From IMG/VR virus record IMGVR_UViG_3300029319_000094, positions 24,735 to 48,095 of that record: a stretch of DNA of 23,361 bases; one strand, written 5' to 3'. This document shows, piece by piece, positions 21,039 through 23,361 of this stretch; position 1 is the stretch's first letter; each line of letters opens with the position of its first letter. Position numbers and translations under genes: made by a program. Under the pieces are notes generated by a model, which was not told the origin of the DNA, searched no databases, and worked only from the letters and a program-made list of their open reading frames with translations. This DNA comes from a virus.

Positions 21039-21782
21039 ATGAAGTTACTATACTTTGACCTAGAGCATGGGTCTAAAACACTTGGTGGCCCCAAAGATGT
21101 ACAGAAATTATTTGGCTACCCTATGCTAGAATCAAGTAGTTGGAAAGAGTTTGCTACAACTATAAAACAATTGTATAAACCATTCAAAGTAGTAGAAGAG
21201 GTAAAGATTGGCAATACAGTTGTTAAACAAGAAAAGACAGAAATTAAACCTGCTAATAACACAGAAATATCAGGGATAATAGTAGATACAGTTTCTGAAT
21301 TATCTAAAAAGTACCAAAGGTCTCTTACTCTTGAAGATGGTACAATGAAACTAAAAGAGTGGGGCAAACTAAAGAATAATCTAGATAAAATGCTTGACAT
21401 GCTAACAAAGATACCAGGCATTGTGATTATGAATTGTCATAGTAAAACACAACATATGGATGATGGTACTACTAAACTCATACCATATATAGATGGATCA
21501 AGCAAAGAAGACATATCTAAATGGTTTGACTTTGTATTCTATACTAAATCTGTTACAGACTTAAAAGGTAACAGTACATTTATGTGGAGAACACAAAGAA
21601 CAGAAAGATATGACAATGCTAAAGATAGAACTCAATTACTAGATGCAGAAATACCACAGGATTATAGATTAGTAATTGATGCAGTCAAGAAGAAAGGCTG
21701 GAATGGTGCAAAGATATTAATCATTGGTGCACCAGGTTCAGGTAAAACATATAGTCTTAAAACAATAAGGAAGGGATCTTAA
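21039..21782 (+). CDS. Sak4-like RecA-fold ATPase, apparently circularly permuted (P-loop at the C-terminus)
   Basis: 247 residues, ATG with AAAGGAG upstream. It starts MKLLYFDLEHGSKTL, which in Sak4/AAA_24-type phage ATPases comes directly after the P-loop region. Walker B follows as 'ISGIIVDTVSEL' (about 78-89, Asp83), then a strand with 'GIVIMNCHSK' (127-136, sensor-like), and 'RTERYDNAKDRTQLLDA' (187-203), normally close to the end of the protein. But it goes on with 'AKILIIGAPGSGKT' (224-237), a perfect Walker A, plus ten residues to the stop. All parts are present but in the order B-to-end, then A. Sak4-type proteins pair complementary strands in phage recombination, working with an SSB, which is indeed the next gene, overlapping by one base. 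Fold and order are seen; activity is inferred. Confidence 0.8.
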   Translation: MKLLYFDLEHGSKTLGGPKDVQKLFGYPMLESSSWKEFATTIKQLYKPFKVVEEVKIGNTVVKQEKTEIKPANNTEISGIIVDTVSELSKKYQRSLTLEDGTMKLKEWGKLKNNLDKMLDMLTKIPGIVIMNCHSKTQHMDDGTTKLIPYIDGSSKEDISKWFDFVFYTKSVTDLKGNSTFMWRTQRTERYDNAKDRTQLLDAEIPQDYRLVIDAVKKKGWNGAKILIIGAPGSGKTYSLKTIRKGS

Positions 21783-22297
21783 TGAAAACATTAACTATAA
21801 AGAAGACTACAGGAGTATCATTTGGAGAAGGTTGGCATGAAGTAACTATGTCTAAAGCTATTCCTGGCAAGTACAATACAGGAGAAGGCACTAAATATTT
21901 AGATATATTCTTTGATGGTTATCCTGAAACTTTAAAGCTTAGAATACATGAGAAGTTCAACAAAGAAACTAAAGAAGAGTTTGCAGTATTAAACTTATTT
22001 AGATTCTCTAACTCTGGCATCAAAGAAGTCTTAGAAGGTAGTGATGGCAGTACTACTATAGGCATTGATGATCAACCAGAAAATCTAATTGGCAATAAGA
22101 TAAATGTATTCTTTTACAAGAATGATCAAGGCTACACTAATGTATCAGAAATAATTGCTCCATCTGTATTTAAGAATGACTTGGAGGAGTTTGATCAAGC
22201 AGGTGTAGATAGAATGAAACAATCTTGTGAAGATAGAATAAAGAAATATCTTAACAATTCACCTTCCTCAAATAGCAACCCAGATCCTTGGGACTAA
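21782..22297 (+). CDS. ssb: Single-stranded-DNA-binding-like protein with acidic tail
   Basis: 171 residues; the ATG overlaps the ATPase stop by one base (TAATG). Residues 1-125 are beta-rich ('GEGWHEVTMSKAIPGKYN', 'KYLDIFFDGYPETLKLRI', 'NKINVFFYKNDQGYTNVSEI'), fitting an OB fold like those of phage DUF669-type or SSB proteins. Residues 128-160 are helical and charged, and the last 15 residues are Ser/Asn/Pro-rich, ending DPWD. An acidic tail ending in an aromatic residue near the tip is the known protein-docking end of SSBs. Together with the preceding Sak4-like ATPase and the following primase it makes a recombination/replication set. The gene symbol is functional shorthand; the exact family is not certain. 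Confidence 0.7.
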   Translation: MKTLTIKKTTGVSFGEGWHEVTMSKAIPGKYNTGEGTKYLDIFFDGYPETLKLRIHEKFNKETKEEFAVLNLFRFSNSGIKEVLEGSDGSTTIGIDDQPENLIGNKINVFFYKNDQGYTNVSEIIAPSVFKNDLEEFDQAGVDRMKQSCEDRIKKYLNNSPSSNSNPDPWD

Positions 22298-22314
22298 GAT
22301 AAGATGAACGAAAA

Positions 22315-22340
22315 GAGAGGGGAGATTTATCTCCTCTCTC
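22315..22340 (+). terminator. Eleven-base-pair hairpin between ssb-like and primase genes
   Basis: GAGAGGGGAGA (22315-22325) pairs with TCTCCTCTCTC (22330-22340) around a TTTA loop, with one G-U pair. It starts 18 bases after the stop codon. No T run follows, so it may be a weak attenuator or an mRNA-end/processing structure rather than a full terminator; the primase ribosome site (AAGGAGA) lies directly after it. Confidence 0.6.
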
Positions 22341-22358
22341 ACCTACTAAGGAGACATA

Positions 22359-23361
22359 ATGATAAAAGAAGTTGCATTTGGTATTGCAAACAGGCATCAC
22401 TTTATGCCTGAAGATGAAATAGATAAATGGAAAGGTACTAAAGATACCTATACTAGTCTATACAGTTATGATGATTATGTTAAAGAATACTACAAAAAGA
22501 AATATACACTTGCAGGTTTTGATGGTAAGGTCTATATGCCAAAAGAGTTTTACTTTGATGTAGATGGAGATAGTTCTGAAAGAGCAAGACAACTAACAAT
22601 AGGTTTATGTGAATATCTAAAAGAATTAGATGTATCATATAAACTTTACTTTTCAGGTACTGGATTTCATGTAGGTGTATCACAAGGAATATTTAAATGG
22701 GAACCTTCAAAAGATCTTCATCTTAGAGTTAAAGATTGTCTTACATCTAATGGTATATTTGATTATGCTGATAGTTCAGTAGTAGATAAAACAAGAATAA
22801 TTAGGTTAACAAATACAAGAAATAGTAAATCTAATTTATTTAAAGTTCCAATATCTGAATCTGAATTACATACTGATATAGAAAGTATAAAGAAACTAGC
22901 TACACATATTAGAATACCTGACTGGTACTTAATAGAAACAGAAGAAGAAACACCAGTCTTTGATGTTATGAAAAGAGTTAAAGTAGCACACACAGCACCT
23001 ATTGTAACATCAAGCAGAACAGGAGATTCATTCTATTATCCTTGTATACAGAAAATGTTAGAGGGTATATCCTTTGGATCAAGACATAATGTATCATTAA
23101 GACTTGCAGCATGGCTAAAAGATAGATATCCAGAACATGTAGTCAGAGTTATTATGGAAGACTTTAGACAAAGAGTTGATATAAAAGATAAACCATTTCC
23201 TAAAAAGGAAATGGATACTATTGTAGAAAACTGCTATACAGGTCATAATGGTAAAGGCTACAGATATGGATGTGGTGATTCAGTAATGGATCATTTCTGT
23301 AATTCTAGTTGCACACTATACAGTTCAAAGAAAAGTCAAAAAGCAATAACAGCAGAAAATA
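22359..23361 (+). CDS. Archaeo-eukaryotic-type (AEP) replicative primase, partial at the window edge
   Basis: 334 codons are visible from ATG 22359 (AAGGAGA seven bases upstream); the stop is beyond the window. AEP catalytic motifs are in order: 'FYFDVDGD' with Asp67 and Asp69 (metal-binding DxD), 'YFSGTGFHVGV' with Ser99 and His104 (nucleotide-binding sxH motif), and 'TRIIRLTNTRN' with Arg149 (the basic/acidic third motif region). A helical region at 235-290 ('GSRHNVSLRLAAWLKD') is like the PriCT-type domain that follows many phage AEPs. Then Cys292, Cys305, Cys314 and Cys318 suggest a zinc or iron-sulphur site. It probably makes primers for phage DNA replication; a helicase domain may follow outside the window, as in phage primase-helicases. 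Confidence 0.8.
   Translation, partial: MIKEVAFGIANRHHFMPEDEIDKWKGTKDTYTSLYSYDDYVKEYYKKKYTLAGFDGKVYMPKEFYFDVDGDSSERARQLTIGLCEYLKELDVSYKLYFSGTGFHVGVSQGIFKWEPSKDLHLRVKDCLTSNGIFDYADSSVVDKTRIIRLTNTRNSKSNLFKVPISESELHTDIESIKKLATHIRIPDWYLIETEEETPVFDVMKRVKVAHTAPIVTSSRTGDSFYYPCIQKMLEGISFGSRHNVSLRLAAWLKDRYPEHVVRVIMEDFRQRVDIKDKPFPKKEMDTIVENCYTGHNGKGYRYGCGDSVMDHFCNSSCTLYSSKKSQKAITAEN

Noticed and set aside
1-23361. tRNA genes, CRISPR arrays, insertion sequences, integrase or att sites
   Set aside because: No T-arm/anticodon-arm pattern, no regularly spaced repeats of the right size, no transposase or integrase motifs were seen.

Overview
The window looks like part of the genome of an AT-rich, strictly lytic-looking tailed bacteriophage, probably podovirus-like and probably from an uncultured marine bacterium. 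The basis is a complete head-and-packaging cluster (small and large terminase subunits, portal, scaffold, major capsid protein, connectors, LamG receptor-binding-type protein), very dense gene packing with stop/start overlaps, Shine-Dalgarno sites of the AAGGAGA type, and a replication cluster starting with a Sak4-like ATPase, an SSB-like protein and an archaeo-eukaryotic-type primase. No tape-measure, sheath, integrase, lysis enzyme, RNA polymerase, tRNA or CRISPR is visible here, so lifestyle and morphology remain inferences.

Layout. (1) 1-15504, minus strand: virion genes. Read in the direction of transcription they are terminase small subunit, a basic repeat-containing protein, a small coiled coil, terminase large subunit, two lysine-rich proteins, portal, scaffold, major capsid protein, two small beta-rich head/decoration candidates, a G+C-rich hairpin, two connector-type proteins, two further tail/neck proteins, a LamG protein, and the start of another gene cut by the window edge. 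(2) 15505-15912: divergent control region between the two arms, with dyads, repeated 12-mers and a first copy of a promoter-like motif. (3) 15913-22297 and on, plus strand: early/middle genes. Many are tiny, overlapping and unrecognised (16550-18152; 18284-18968; 19401-20945). They are followed by the recombination/replication set at 21039-23361, which is cut by the right edge.

Regulation. A 15-16 base element of the form CYTTGTGTWTTTGGGT occurs four times, only on the plus strand and each time at the head of a gene group (15823, 16467, 18247, 20948). It ends in GGG and is followed by a short leader, often with a stem-loop. This looks like a phage-specific promoter, possibly with the transcript starting at the G run. 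No equivalent was found for the minus-strand virion genes.

Most noteworthy observations. The Sak4-like ATPase (21039-21782) appears to be circularly permuted: its P-loop (GAPGSGKT) sits at the extreme C-terminus, and the segment that should follow the P-loop is the N-terminus. The 432-base gene-free stretch 18969-19400 contains a locally G+C-rich core (about 48% by hand count for 18998-19121) that folds on paper into a strong 13-bp hairpin plus a three-way junction. It is a good candidate for a structured noncoding RNA.
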